In this document: positions 44,901-52,667 of the stretch, piece by piece | How positions within the stretch are numbered: the stretch's first letter is position 1 | How the letters are laid out: every line of letters starts with the position of its first letter | Origin: Streptomyces sp. Mut1 | GTDB taxonomy: Bacteria; Actinomycetota; Actinomycetes; Streptomycetales; Streptomycetaceae | Reading direction: 5' to 3' | Assembly: GCF_030719295.1 (NCBI RefSeq) | Contig: NZ_CP120997.1 | Location: 3,170,001 to 3,234,000 of the forward strand | DNA length: 64,000 nucleotides | Program-made: the position numbers and the translations under genes | Notes under the pieces: model-generated | What the model saw: only the letters and a program-made list of their open reading frames with translations | What the model was told of the DNA's origin: nothing | The model's database searches: none

Positions 44901-45908
44901 GACCAGCTGCTCAACCGCCTGGAGCTGCGCCTCGGCGACCCGACCGACTCCGAGCTGGACCGCAAGATCGCGGTGAACGTCCCCGTCGGCACCCCGGGCC
45001 GCGGTCTGACGGCGGAGAAGCTCCACTTCATGGGCGCGCTGCCGCGCATCGACGACTCGGCGGGCGGCGGCGACGACCTGTCCGAGGCCACCGAGGCCTT
45101 CGTCAAGGCCAAGAACGACAACTGGCCGGGCCCGCACGCCCCGAACGTCCGGATGCTGCCCAGGATGCTGTCGGCCCGCGAGCTGCCGAGCGGGCCCGAC
45201 ACCGGGCGCGGCGGGGTCGCGATCGGCATCGACGAGATGAACCTCGCCCCGGTGTACATCGACTTCGACACCGATCCGCTGTTCGCGGTGTTCGGCGAGT
45301 CGGAGTCCGGGAAGACGGCCCTGCTGCGGCTGCTCATCAAGCAGATCACCGCCCGCTACACGCCGGAGGAGGCGCTGATCTGCGTCGGTGACTACCGGCG
45401 CAGCCTGCTGGAGTGCGTGCCCGAGCCGTACCTGGTCGGCTACGCGACGACGCAGAACACGTTCGAGTCGTACCTGGGCGACATGAACACCCTCATGGGC
45501 AGCCGTATCCCGGGGCCGGACGTGACCCCGCAGCAGCTGCGCACCCGCAGCTGGTGGCGGGGGCCGCGGGCGTTCATCATCGTGGACGACTACGACCTGG
45601 TCGCCACGTCCTCCGGCAACCCCCTGGCGCAGCTGGTCGACAACCTGCCGTTCGCCCGGGACGTCGGCGTCAACTTCATCGTCGCCCGCAGCAGCGCGGG
45701 CGCCGGCCGCTCCTCGTACGAGCCGTTCATCCAGCGCTTCAAGGAGCTCGGCGCGCAGGGCGTCATCCTGTCCGGCCACCCCAACGAGGGCGAGCTCCTC
45801 GGCGATGTGAAGGGCCGCCCGCTGCCTCCGGGCCGGGGCATGTTCGTCGCCCGCCGGGGCGGACCCGCCCTGATCCAGACGGGGTGGCTGCCGCCGGAGG
45901 TGGACTGA
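41940..45908 (+). CDS. eccC: ESX secretion ATPase EccC (FtsK/SpoIIIE type)
   Basis: 1322 residues in one chain, the motor that recognises and drives WXG100 substrates. Two membrane helices lie near residues 38-85 (SSVVFFFMPGSQPFMK, IMGVMMLLSTAAMAVAQI). Three ATPase domains follow, with P-loops GATGSGKSE (about 474), GGPRSGKST (about 831) and GESESGKTA (about 1118). The first domain has the best-preserved Walker B (VLVIDEFSELLS). In some actinobacteria EccC is split into Ca and Cb; here it is fused. GTG start with GGGACTGATTC upstream is weak but the first helix begins correctly. Confidence 0.95.
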   Translation: MTQIVVKRPPRAMPPETSTTELRLESPPELPRGQQEGMAMQLLPMLGMGSSVVFFFMPGSQPFMKIMGVMMLLSTAAMAVAQIMRHRKGSQGEAAEGRRDYLKYLAQTRRKVRRTARAQRDAQFYLHPDPDQLWSLVAEGERLWERRIADDDFAQVRVGLGPQQLWTPLVAPNTAPVEELEPLSAGAMHRFLATHGSLDRLPMAVSLRAFYHVVVSGDPVSVRGSARAMVAGLAALHSPEDLVVAVVASTDVTDQWDWTKWLPHTQVPGSSDGAGTKRLFSDDLSEVETLLHSTLDGRSRFNREGTPLLDQPHVVLVLDGGVVPANSLFASAEGLQGVTVLEVVPEELDEPRGGLHIAVRPGRLRLDSASVSYHGTPDLLPVEGAEALGRQLAPFRMGSGAEDDEPLLANLDFTDLLGIGDPAAVDTSTVWRPRSTADRLRVPIGVGEDGSPVMLDLKEAAQEGMGPHGLCVGATGSGKSELLRTLVLGLAVTHSSETLNFVLADFKGGATFAGMSELPHVAAVITNLADDLTLVDRMRDSITGELQRRQELLRSAGNYANLTDYEKARAAGAPLEPLASLVLVIDEFSELLSAKPDFIDMFIQIGRIGRSLGVHLLLASQRLEEGRLRGLDTYLSYRIGLRTFSAAESRTALGVPDAYHLPSVPGSGFLKFGTEGMTRFKAAYVSGTYRPGVAPVAANGELAIDRRPVLFTAAPVAVHYPEPDPHVSCASGGHATPDALADTVLDVIARRLEGQGPLAHQVWLPPLTEAPSLDQMLPQLAVTPERGLHSPEYAHNGALVVPFGLVDKPFEQRRDTLIRDFSGAAGHMLIVGGPRSGKSTLLRALIGSFALTHTPHEVQFYGMDFGGGGMIAIDGLPHVGGVASRLDPEKIRRTVAEVAGILNRREAFFRDNNIDSIATYRRLRAAGRLPGEPWGDVFLVIDGWQSFKTDYEFLEPVVADIAARGLGLGVHLIATVSRYMEMRAALKDQLLNRLELRLGDPTDSELDRKIAVNVPVGTPGRGLTAEKLHFMGALPRIDDSAGGGDDLSEATEAFVKAKNDNWPGPHAPNVRMLPRMLSARELPSGPDTGRGGVAIGIDEMNLAPVYIDFDTDPLFAVFGESESGKTALLRLLIKQITARYTPEEALICVGDYRRSLLECVPEPYLVGYATTQNTFESYLGDMNTLMGSRIPGPDVTPQQLRTRSWWRGPRAFIIVDDYDLVATSSGNPLAQLVDNLPFARDVGVNFIVARSSAGAGRSSYEPFIQRFKELGAQGVILSGHPNEGELLGDVKGRPLPPGRGMFVARRGGPALIQTGWLPPEVD

Positions 45909-45921
45909 CCATCACGACGGC

Positions 45922-45964
45922 GTGCAGGAGGGGGCGGCCCGCATCGGGCCGCCCCCTCCTGCAC
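45922..45964. terminator. Terminator after eccC, 20-bp perfect stem
   Basis: Arms 45922-45941 and 45945-45964 are exact complements with a 3-base loop (CAT). It separates eccC from the convergent minus-strand ESX genes and can act for both. Confidence 0.9.
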
Positions 45965-45991
45965 GTCCTTCACGCCGGGGCGCCTGCTCCG

Positions 45992-46573
45992 CTACGCCCG
46001 GCGCTTGCCCACGGTCAAGGGTTCGGCGGTGTACTTACCCGGGGCGAACCGCTCGACCGCGTCGATGATCAGGTCGGGATGGGCCGGCCTCCGGCTGCTC
46101 CACAGGGAGTGGCCGAGCGAGTGGACCGGAGCCAATCGCGGCCCGCCGCCGTCGTTGGGGGCCCCCAGGTTCACGCCGGGCTTCAGGACCAGAATCAGGT
46201 AGCTCCGCCGGCTGTTGAACCGGACGTCGCCGATGTCGGCCCACCGCACGGTCTGGGTGCGGTTGCTCCACACCTTGCTCATTCCGGTCGCGTCGATGCG
46301 CAGACCGGGATGTCGCCACACCAGCGCCAGCACCGGCAGCAGCACCACCACAGCCCCGGACACGGCCAGGCCGACGTACCCGCCGACGCCTGGCCAGCCC
46401 ATGGACCCCATGCCCTCACCCAGGATCAGCACGAGCACCACGAACAGAACGAGTGCTTCGAGGGCCACCAGGCCGAGCATGCCCGCGAGAACCGCCGCGA
46501 GGTAGACCCCGGCTCGGCGCGCCCGCTCGGCGGGGATGAACAATTCTTCGGCACAGCTTCGGAAGGTGGACAT
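45992..46573 (-). CDS. Two-helix membrane protein with PH-like domain (ESX locus)
   Basis: 193 residues. Two strong hydrophobic helices (GVYLAAVLAGMLGLVALEAL and VGLAVSGAVVVLLPVLALVW) are followed by a beta-rich C-terminal part (LRIDATGMSKVWSNRTQTVRWADIGDVRF in part, SYLILVLKPG) that resembles bacterial PH domains. Last gene of the minus-strand ESX run, 26 bp after the preceding one. A membrane-associated accessory role is inferred; no named family assigned. Confidence 0.7.
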   Translation of the reverse strand: MSTFRSCAEELFIPAERARRAGVYLAAVLAGMLGLVALEALVLFVVLVLILGEGMGSMGWPGVGGYVGLAVSGAVVVLLPVLALVWRHPGLRIDATGMSKVWSNRTQTVRWADIGDVRFNSRRSYLILVLKPGVNLGAPNDGGGPRLAPVHSLGHSLWSSRRPAHPDLIIDAVERFAPGKYTAEPLTVGKRRA

Positions 46574-46599
46574 GATCCTCCTGTGTCACAGCTACTGGA

Positions 46600-46935
46600 T
46601 CACAACGCCTGGACCATCTTCAGGGCCTCGGGAAGCGGGCACAGCGGGAATTCGCGCCTGAACCGGCGCGCGGCCACCAGCACCCCTTTTTCGTCGCGGA
46701 CGCGCCGGAGTTCCGCCTCGTCCTTGACAATCGACCGCATGGCTTCGGGCGACGAGAACTGTGCGTACCAGCCTTTCCTGCGTCGCCGTTGGATGTAGCT
46801 CTCGCCGCTACCCGGGAGGAAGACGCCCAAGAAGTAAAGGGGAGCCATCAACGCGACGTTGTGCGGCGTATGGAAGATCGCCACATAGAGACAGGCCAGG
46901 CCGACGCACCAGCACGTTACTCGAATCCAGACCAT
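46600..46935 (-). CDS. Small membrane protein of the ESX locus (111 aa)
   Basis: One or two hydrophobic helices in the first 45 residues (IRVTCWCVGLACLYVAIF, LMAPLYFLGVFLPG), then a basic segment (IQRRRRKGW) and a helical soluble tail (EAELRRVRDEKGVLVAARRFRREF). Not recognised. It is packed between two ESX-locus genes on the same strand and probably shares their transcript. Likely a membrane accessory of the system. Confidence 0.65.
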   Translation of the reverse strand: MVWIRVTCWCVGLACLYVAIFHTPHNVALMAPLYFLGVFLPGSGESYIQRRRRKGWYAQFSSPEAMRSIVKDEAELRRVRDEKGVLVAARRFRREFPLCPLPEALKMVQAL

Positions 46936-47002
46936 ACGAGCTCTTCACCTGCCATTTCAAAGTTCCCGCCGCCCCGGCACCCCGGTAGGCGCCGCGAGCC
47001 CG

Positions 47003-47740
47003 TCAGGCGGTCGCGACCGGCCACTTGCCGCCCGGGAAAGCACTGTTGTCGTTCGCTTCGCCCTTGGCGACGGCCATCTGACCGGCCTGGGCCGTGACCA
47101 CACCCGCCAGCGCCACCACGAGTCCGGTGATGATTCCGGCGTCCGACAGGGCCTCGCCGATACCGGCGAGCAGACCGGCCCACGAGAACACCACGGAGCC
47201 CGCGGCAACGGCTGCCGCGACCATGACAACGATCGCCTTGATCAGAACAGCCGCCAGCGCCAGGTAGAACGCCACCCCGGCGACCGCGCAGTACACCAGC
47301 GCCGTGGCGAGCTTGTCGGAACTCGTTTCGATCTGGGTCGCGGCAGTGGTCTGCCCCGCCACGGCCCCCGTGTACGCGTCGGCGCCGTCGCCCTTCCAGC
47401 TGCGGGGCGCCTTGAGCGCGTCCGAGGTGGTGTTTCCCGCGACGCCCGACACCTTGCCGCGGATCTCGGGACCTTCCCAGTCCTGCGAGTCCAGGTACAT
47501 GAAGACCGGCGCGACAGCACCCTTGAGGCACTCGATGATCTTGTCGCGGATCCAGCACCCGACCTCGATCATCTTGTTCGCGAACCAGATCAGGGGCTTC
47601 GCGATGGCATCCGGCACATACCAGTGGTTCACCGCCCCCTCGGCACGCGGACCGATTTCCAGGATCTTGGCCGAGAGCTTCACGATGCCCTCGTTGAGCT
47701 TCTCTATCGTCGCCTCGGCTTGAGCGATATTGATTGCCAC
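47003..47740 (-). CDS. WXG-like protein with C-terminal membrane helices, possible ESX substrate
   Basis: 245 residues. The N-terminal part is helical (AEATIEKLNEGIVKLSAKI), followed by a Trp-rich helix (WYVPDAIAKPLIWFANKMIEV) and W115-K-G-D-G-A-D-A-Y, a WxG-like turn as in ESX substrates. Residues about 148-215 hold two or three hydrophobic helices rich in Ala/Val. The mix of WXG-like and hydrophobic segments resembles LXG/WXG membrane-active effectors or EspC-like partners. Function uncertain; the neighbouring gene may encode its partner. Confidence 0.6.
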   Translation of the reverse strand: MAINIAQAEATIEKLNEGIVKLSAKILEIGPRAEGAVNHWYVPDAIAKPLIWFANKMIEVGCWIRDKIIECLKGAVAPVFMYLDSQDWEGPEIRGKVSGVAGNTTSDALKAPRSWKGDGADAYTGAVAGQTTAATQIETSSDKLATALVYCAVAGVAFYLALAAVLIKAIVVMVAAAVAAGSVVFSWAGLLAGIGEALSDAGIITGLVVALAGVVTAQAGQMAVAKGEANDNSAFPGGKWPVATA

Positions 47741-47755
47741 GTCAGTTCCCTTGTT

Positions 47756-48055
47756 TCAGTAGGCGTCTTCGACGGACTTCGTGGTGTCCACTTCTTGATT
47801 GTCATAAGCGTTGGCGTTCTTGATCAGCGCGTCCGCGACATCCGCCATGCACACCTGCCCCTCAAGACAGCGCGTGGATATCTGATCGATGGCCTCGCTG
47901 TAGGAGGAGACGATCATCTGGAAGAGGCCGGCCTCAAGGCGCGTCATCCTCATTCCCTGGACCGCACCGGCCACCTGCCCCATGGAATCGCTCTGCTCGT
48001 CCCACATCTTCGCTTCGGCCCGCAGCGCATCGGTTATGTGCTTGAGGTCTGCCAT
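47756..48055 (-). CDS. WXG100-like secreted protein (DUF6317-like, 99 aa)
   Basis: Two helices of a helical hairpin are visible (LKHITDALRAEAKMWDEQSDSM and EAGLFQMIVSSYSEAIDQIS). There is no WxG turn, but Y84-D-N-Q-E88 near the C-terminus fits the YxxxD/E secretion signal of ESX substrates. The small size and position 15 bp upstream of the 245-residue gene suggest that the two proteins form a co-secreted pair. Family assignment is tentative. Confidence 0.65.
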   Translation of the reverse strand: MADLKHITDALRAEAKMWDEQSDSMGQVAGAVQGMRMTRLEAGLFQMIVSSYSEAIDQISTRCLEGQVCMADVADALIKNANAYDNQEVDTTKSVEDAY

Positions 48056-48077
48056 ATCGACCTGCCCCTTCGAATCT

Positions 48078-48111
48078 CAGTCAATGAAACGCTTCAGTCG
48101 ATGAAACGCTT
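48078..48111. repeat. 17-bp tandem duplication across a stop codon
   Basis: CAGTC(A/G)ATGAAACGCTT occurs twice back to back (48078-48094 and 48095-48111) with one mismatch. The gene above ends in its first copy (minus-strand order) with KRFID-stop; the second copy would encode the same residues in another frame. Confidence 0.85.
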
Positions 48112-48849
48112 CGGATCGCGGATCACGGCCAGGGCCTCGTCCAGCAGACTGTCCATCCGCAGCCCCGCGAGGCCCTCCATGGCGACGGCCTCGGCACTGC
48201 CCAACTTGGCCCTGGCGTCGCCGAGCGCCTCCTCGAAGGCCTGGTTCAGCCTGAGGTACGACTGCCCGGTCGCCCAGGACCGGTCCACCTCGCAGGAACG
48301 CAGCGCGCCCTTGGTCACCACCAGGGTCACGTAGCGGCCGGAGCACGTTCCCTCGACCACCGCCGGTTCGGACGCGGCTTCCTCCAGCCGGTCCACCGCG
48401 TCGAAGGCTGAGAGCACGTCCTCGGCGAGCTCGTCCAGGGGGCGGGCGACGACGTAACGCAGGTCCCGCTCGGGGATCTCGGGGGGAGCCGCGGGGGCGG
48501 AGGCGGGGCCGGACTTGCCGATGGGGCCGTCCAGTTGCTCCGCCTTGGCCTGCCAGTCGCTGTCCTCGAAGGCCTGGGCCCATCCCGCCATCTGCTCGCT
48601 CATGGCCGCGCCGTAGGCCTCTCCGACGGCCGCCCCGATGGCTTCCGGCCCCTGCCTGCGCTGCCAGTCCGAGGCGGCCATGATGGATTCCGGAAGCCCG
48701 TCCGGTGCCAGCCGTACGGTCACGGCGCCCTGGGCGTCCGTTCCCTCACCGCCCTGGGACATCCGGGACTGCATGTCCGTCAGCATGTTCTGAAGGCCCA
48801 GCGCGTGTTGCTGGAACTGCTGTAGGCCTTTGATGAATTCGTCGTCCAT
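48094..48849 (-). CDS. YbaB/EbfC-fold protein in the ESX locus
   Basis: 251 residues with two YbaB-like halves. The N-terminal helix (FIKGLQQFQQHALGLQNML) and AVTVRLAPDGLPESIMA, then EGTCSGRYVTLVVTKGALRSCEVDRSW, are the strand patterns of the YbaB/EbfC family, whose members bind DNA as nucleoid-associated proteins. In ESX loci, YbaB-like proteins (EspH/EspG-neighbour type) may serve as chaperones rather than DNA binders. Lies between a mycosin gene and a WXG-like gene. Function inferred from context only. Confidence 0.7.
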   Translation of the reverse strand: MDDEFIKGLQQFQQHALGLQNMLTDMQSRMSQGGEGTDAQGAVTVRLAPDGLPESIMAASDWQRRQGPEAIGAAVGEAYGAAMSEQMAGWAQAFEDSDWQAKAEQLDGPIGKSGPASAPAAPPEIPERDLRYVVARPLDELAEDVLSAFDAVDRLEEAASEPAVVEGTCSGRYVTLVVTKGALRSCEVDRSWATGQSYLRLNQAFEEALGDARAKLGSAEAVAMEGLAGLRMDSLLDEALAVIRDPKRFID

Positions 48850-48903
48850 GGTGCCTCCTCCTGGCCTGTACGCGTACGGGTGTGTTCGATGGGGGTGCGG
48901 GGA

Positions 48904-50154
48904 TCAGAACCGGGGGCCGGTGCTCCTCCGGCGCAGCAGGAAGACCGCACCGACACCGACGACCACGACCACGCCCGCTCCGGCGATGATCCAGACGGTC
49001 GCGCCCACACCGTCCTTGCCGCCCTCGCTCTCCGCCCCTGAGGCCGCGGGCGGTGCCGACTGCTCCGAGGAGGCCGAGGGGCTCGCGGACGCGGACGGCG
49101 ACGCGGACGCGCGGGCCGCCACCAGGGGGTTCACATCGGCGGGACCCGGATCGCCCGGGTCGCCGAGGACGGCCATGCGGGGGCGGACCGTGCCGTAGCC
49201 GATGTAGCGGCTGGGGACGGTGCCTTCGGTGGGCTTGCCCGCGGTGTTCATCAGGACGCGCAGCACCTGGTTGCCGGTCCAGTCCGGGTGCATGGACCAG
49301 ATGAGAGCGGCGGACGCGGAGGCGATGGCGGTGGCCTGGCTGGTGCCATTGCTCTTGCAGTACCCGGCCATGTCGCCGCCGCACAGGATCGGGATTTCGT
49401 CCCCCGGAGCGGCGAGCGCCACCTGTGGCCCCGACACCGAGAACTTCGTCACCGAGGAGGTCTTGTCGACCGCCGCGATGCCCGCGACGCCGAGGCTTGC
49501 CGCCGGGTACCCGACGTCGTTCCCCTTCGAACCGCTGTTGCCAGTGCCCGCCAGAAGCAACTTCCCGCGCTTCACGGCGTAATCCACTGCGTCTTGGATC
49601 TGGGCCCGCTCGTCGTCATCGACCATGTAGTACTCGAAGGCCAATGACATATTGATGATCTGGGCATCGCTGTCGGCGGCATACCGGATGGCCTCGACCA
49701 GCGCCGGGATGCTGTTGGTGCCCGACTCCTTGGAGGACCCGAAGACGGTCAGCGGGAGGATGCGCGCGTCAGGCGCAAGGCCCTTCACGCCCTGGTCGTT
49801 CGCCCCGTTGCCGGCGATCAGCATCGCCATGGCGGTGCCGTGCCCGTCCTTGTCCTTGTGCGCGCCCCGCCCAGGTTCCATGAAGTTCTTGCCCGGAAGC
49901 ACCTTTCCCGTCAGTTCGGGAACGGAGGGGATCACTCCGGTGTCGAGCAGCGCGACGGTGATCCCTTTGCCGGTGCTGACCTTCCACATCTGCGGGGCCT
50001 GCATCCGGTCCAGGTACCACTCGCGGTCGCGCATGGTGTCCGCGGTCGCGGCCGGGGCGACGGCGCCCCCGAGAAGGAGGAGAGCCCCCAGCGCCGACAC
50101 CACCGCCGAAGCCCGCCCACGCCGTCGCCAGACCGTTGACCTCATGCCACCCAC
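48904..50154 (-). CDS. mycP: Mycosin MycP (S8 subtilisin-like ESX protease), first copy
   Basis: 416 residues. Sec signal about 1-39 (ASAVVSALGALLLLGGA), then the mycosin catalytic domain with D71 (LLDTGV), H105 (DGHGTAMA) and S272 (NGTSQAT). A Ser/Ala/Pro-rich linker leads to a C-terminal helix (ATVWIIAGAGVVVVVGVGAVFLL) and RRR anchor, the mycosin plan. Mycosins stabilise the ESX pore complex and process substrates. ATG at 50154 or 50145 (MRSTVW). This is one of two mycosins in the locus. Confidence 0.92.
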   Translation of the reverse strand: MGGMRSTVWRRRGRASAVVSALGALLLLGGAVAPAATADTMRDREWYLDRMQAPQMWKVSTGKGITVALLDTGVIPSVPELTGKVLPGKNFMEPGRGAHKDKDGHGTAMAMLIAGNGANDQGVKGLAPDARILPLTVFGSSKESGTNSIPALVEAIRYAADSDAQIINMSLAFEYYMVDDDERAQIQDAVDYAVKRGKLLLAGTGNSGSKGNDVGYPAASLGVAGIAAVDKTSSVTKFSVSGPQVALAAPGDEIPILCGGDMAGYCKSNGTSQATAIASASAALIWSMHPDWTGNQVLRVLMNTAGKPTEGTVPSRYIGYGTVRPRMAVLGDPGDPGPADVNPLVAARASASPSASASPSASSEQSAPPAASGAESEGGKDGVGATVWIIAGAGVVVVVGVGAVFLLRRRSTGPRF

Positions 50155-50198
50155 TCGTGTTCTGTCCGCCCACCGGCGTCGCTGCTCGGATACCGGCT

Positions 50199-51662
50199 CT
50201 AGTCGATCACGGGCGGGACCACTCCGTCGTCCCCCGTGGCCCAGGTCTCCTCGTCCTCCGCGAGATAGTCCGGGGCCTCGCCGTCACGTCGCTTAGGACG
50301 CCGGCGCGTGCCCTGGGACCCGCCCATCGCACCGCCCATGGGGCCCATCCCACCCGTGCGCGCCGAATCGCGGACGAGGCCGCTGCCGCCGGGTGTGAAC
50401 TCCCCGCCCGCCCCGGTACCGCGCGGTGTCCGCACCGTGCCGCCGGGCTGGGTGACCAGGCGCTGCGAGACTCCGTAGCCGCCGACACCGCCGCGCCCGC
50501 CGGGTGCCCCGACGGCTCCGCCGCCGTGACCGCCCATCATTCCGTGGCCGGTCACCTGCCGCTCGCCACCGATCACCCCTGTGCGCGGTGTCTTCCCTGC
50601 CGGCGTCCCGGTCACGGTCCGCTCCGCCGTACCGCCGTGGATGCCCGTGTCGGTCCGGGTGATCGCGGGGGGCCGGACGCTTTCGACGCTCCTGCCCATC
50701 GGCCCGACGGGATTCGTCCGTCGGTCTCCCCCGCCACCGGGGCCGATCGGCCCCGTCTGCGACGGCAGGACCACGGGCGGAATCGGATTCTGGTTTCCGC
50801 CACCGCCGCCGCTTGGGTTCACAGGCGGGAGCCCACCCGTGGGCGGGGCCGTCGTGACCGGCGGAGTGTCCGGCATCGTCACCGTGTCGATGTTCGTGCC
50901 AGTGGTGTCCGGGGCTCCGGGCACCACGTTGACGTGCTGCGGTGTGTGGGTGGAGACACTGCTGATGGACGACGTGCTGCCGTCTACCGGCTGGTTGACG
51001 GAGTAGTGAGCGCCGCCCGCCGACGAGCCGACGCCCGGCACAGCTGAAACCGAGTGCGTGCCGGAATTGCCGCCTGGGGTGCCATAGCTGGTCTTCGAGT
51101 TGTCGACCGGCCTGTCCGGCAACACCGAATCCGGCAGCGGCTTGAAGTTCGGCTCCTCCTGCGAGCCGATCGTCTGCTGCGCCATCATGTAGTACGAGGC
51201 GAGCTTGTTCATCTGCGGAATCGCCTCGTTCCGCGCCTTCTCGACCGCCTCCAGGCGGGCCTTCTCCTTCGCCTCGTCCGCGTAGCACATCGTCGTGGCG
51301 TCGGGGTGGCCCTGGATCACCGTGGAGACCTCGCTGAGGGCCTGGCCGGCCGTCTGGAGCGAGGTGCCCGCGGCGCCGGCGTAGTCGGCCAGCTTCAGGG
51401 TCTCCTTGGCGAAGCCGTCGCCCCACTCGCGGAAGGCGTCGCCGCCCTTGCCCTTCCACGTGGTGCGGCTGACGTGCTCCTTGAGCTCGGTGCCGATCTT
51501 CTCGATCTCGGTCTGCGCATCGATCAGAGCGGTGCCCCGGCTCATGATCGCCGTGGGGTCCACGCCACGGATCATGCTGAGCATGTCCTCGAACGACGCG
51601 TTCTCGAAGTCGGTCGTGACGTAGCAGGCGTTGAGCGGCGGCAGCTTGCCCTTGTCCCCCAT
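50199..51662 (-). CDS. Large WXG/PPE-like ESX substrate with Gly/Pro-rich tail
   Basis: 487 residues. The N-terminal 170 residues form a WXG-type helical domain with W69-K-G (RTTWKGKGGDAFREWGDGF) between long helices. From about 190 on the protein is Gly/Pro/Thr-rich and low complexity, ending in RRRPKRRDGEAPDYLAEDEETW. This resembles mycobacterial EspB or PPE-type substrates that bring their own extracellular tail. Overlap-free spacing of 31 bp from the next gene. Probably secreted and cell-surface exposed. Confidence 0.75.
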   Translation of the reverse strand: MGDKGKLPPLNACYVTTDFENASFEDMLSMIRGVDPTAIMSRGTALIDAQTEIEKIGTELKEHVSRTTWKGKGGDAFREWGDGFAKETLKLADYAGAAGTSLQTAGQALSEVSTVIQGHPDATTMCYADEAKEKARLEAVEKARNEAIPQMNKLASYYMMAQQTIGSQEEPNFKPLPDSVLPDRPVDNSKTSYGTPGGNSGTHSVSAVPGVGSSAGGAHYSVNQPVDGSTSSISSVSTHTPQHVNVVPGAPDTTGTNIDTVTMPDTPPVTTAPPTGGLPPVNPSGGGGGNQNPIPPVVLPSQTGPIGPGGGGDRRTNPVGPMGRSVESVRPPAITRTDTGIHGGTAERTVTGTPAGKTPRTGVIGGERQVTGHGMMGGHGGGAVGAPGGRGGVGGYGVSQRLVTQPGGTVRTPRGTGAGGEFTPGGSGLVRDSARTGGMGPMGGAMGGSQGTRRRPKRRDGEAPDYLAEDEETWATGDDGVVPPVID

Positions 51663-51693
51663 GGTTATCCCTCTCCCCCGTTCACTTCACGTC

Positions 51694-52188
51694 CTACAAG
51701 CCTTCGGACCCGCTGGACGAGCCATCGCCCGTGCCGCCGTTGTCCTTGTGCGCTCCGGGGTCCGTGTCGGTCCCCGGCTTGCGGTAGTTGACCTCGACCT
51801 GCTTCTGGATGGTGTGCAGGCGGTCGGCGTACTCCTGGTCGACGTTCTGGTAGCCGCGGTCGGCCAGGTCGACCGTGATGCCCATCGCCTCCAGCTGATC
51901 GCCGAGCGTCTTGGAGAGCTGCGTCAGGCGGGCGTGCACCACCTCGTAGGCGCCGTGCAGTCCCATCGCCTCCGGAAAGCCCGTGCCGTACGCGGCGGCG
52001 GTGACCTTCTGTTCGGTGATGCGGCTGTGGGCGGCCGGTGATCCGTCGAGCGCCACGAGGAGCTTGTCCACGCGGGTCTTGAAGCTCTTCAGCGACTCGC
52101 TCGGCGTGTCCAGGTCCGGCGCGCTCGGTCCCTTGCCGGGGGCGTACGGGCCGTACAGCGGCGGGTCGTCCGGAAGATGGGATCCCAT
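51694..52188 (-). CDS. Helical ESX-locus protein (164 aa)
   Basis: Mostly helical with a Pro-rich N-terminus. The core (SESLKSFKTRVDKLLVALDG, VHARLTQLSKTLGDQLEAMG, DQEYADRLHTIQKQVEVNY) can form a helical hairpin like WXG100 or DUF-type ESX chaperones, but no WxG turn is present. The C-terminal tail is Gly/Ser/Asp-rich. It lies between the large PPE-like gene and the WXG100 pair; a PE-like partner of the large protein is a reasonable guess. Confidence 0.65.
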   Translation of the reverse strand: MGSHLPDDPPLYGPYAPGKGPSAPDLDTPSESLKSFKTRVDKLLVALDGSPAAHSRITEQKVTAAAYGTGFPEAMGLHGAYEVVHARLTQLSKTLGDQLEAMGITVDLADRGYQNVDQEYADRLHTIQKQVEVNYRKPGTDTDPGAHKDNGGTGDGSSSGSEGL

Positions 52189-52299
52189 GGAAGCGCCTCC
52201 CCTAACGTGCCGTGGTCCCGCAGGCGTGGGTGCGGGCCGCGGTGTCCGCGTCCCGCACCCACCGCGTGCCGGTTCCGTCGTGGTTCATCCGGGCCTGGA

Positions 52300-52581
52300 T
52301 CAGCCGTGGAAGCGGCGGGACTGCGCGAGGTCGTTCGCGCGGTAGCCCTCGGTGGCTTCCATGAGCTTGGTCGAGATCGTCAGCAGCGTCTCGTGCATGT
52401 GGTTCACCTTGACGTCCCAGCCGCTGTGGCGGTCGTGGAACGCGCGCTGGGTCTCGCCGTCCCAGGTGGCGACGACGGCCTTGACCTTGGTGTTCAGCTC
52501 GTCGAGCTGGGTCTTGATGGTGTTGGCGGTGGTCTTGACCTGGTTAGAGGCCTCGACGACGCCGGAGTACGTGATCTCCAT
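52300..52581 (-). CDS. esxB: WXG100 family ESX protein (EsxB-like, 93 aa)
   Basis: Small secreted helical-hairpin protein. W40-D-G turn between two helices (VKTTANTIKTQLDELNTKVK and TQRAFHDRHSGWDVKVNHMH), and Y80-R-A-N-D84 near the C-terminus matches the YxxxD/E export signal recognised by EccC. It probably dimerises with the WXG100 protein encoded upstream. In S. coelicolor the esxA/esxB pair is secreted and needed for normal sporulation. The A/B label is by the C-terminal signal. Confidence 0.88.
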   Translation of the reverse strand: MEITYSGVVEASNQVKTTANTIKTQLDELNTKVKAVVATWDGETQRAFHDRHSGWDVKVNHMHETLLTISTKLMEATEGYRANDLAQSRRFHG

Positions 52582-52667
52582 GGAGCGGTCTCCTGACGCG
52601 AAGGTCGCGAAGGTACGCGAAGGTGCGGAACGAGGACGGGTGACGAGGACGGGCTACGGGCGACGGG

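Noticed and set aside
41820..45779. A 1319-residue open frame antisense to eccC
   Set aside because: Long antisense frames are expected opposite high-GC coding DNA; the composition (Arg/Gly/Val/His-rich, no domains) is that of a shadow, while eccC is unmistakable.
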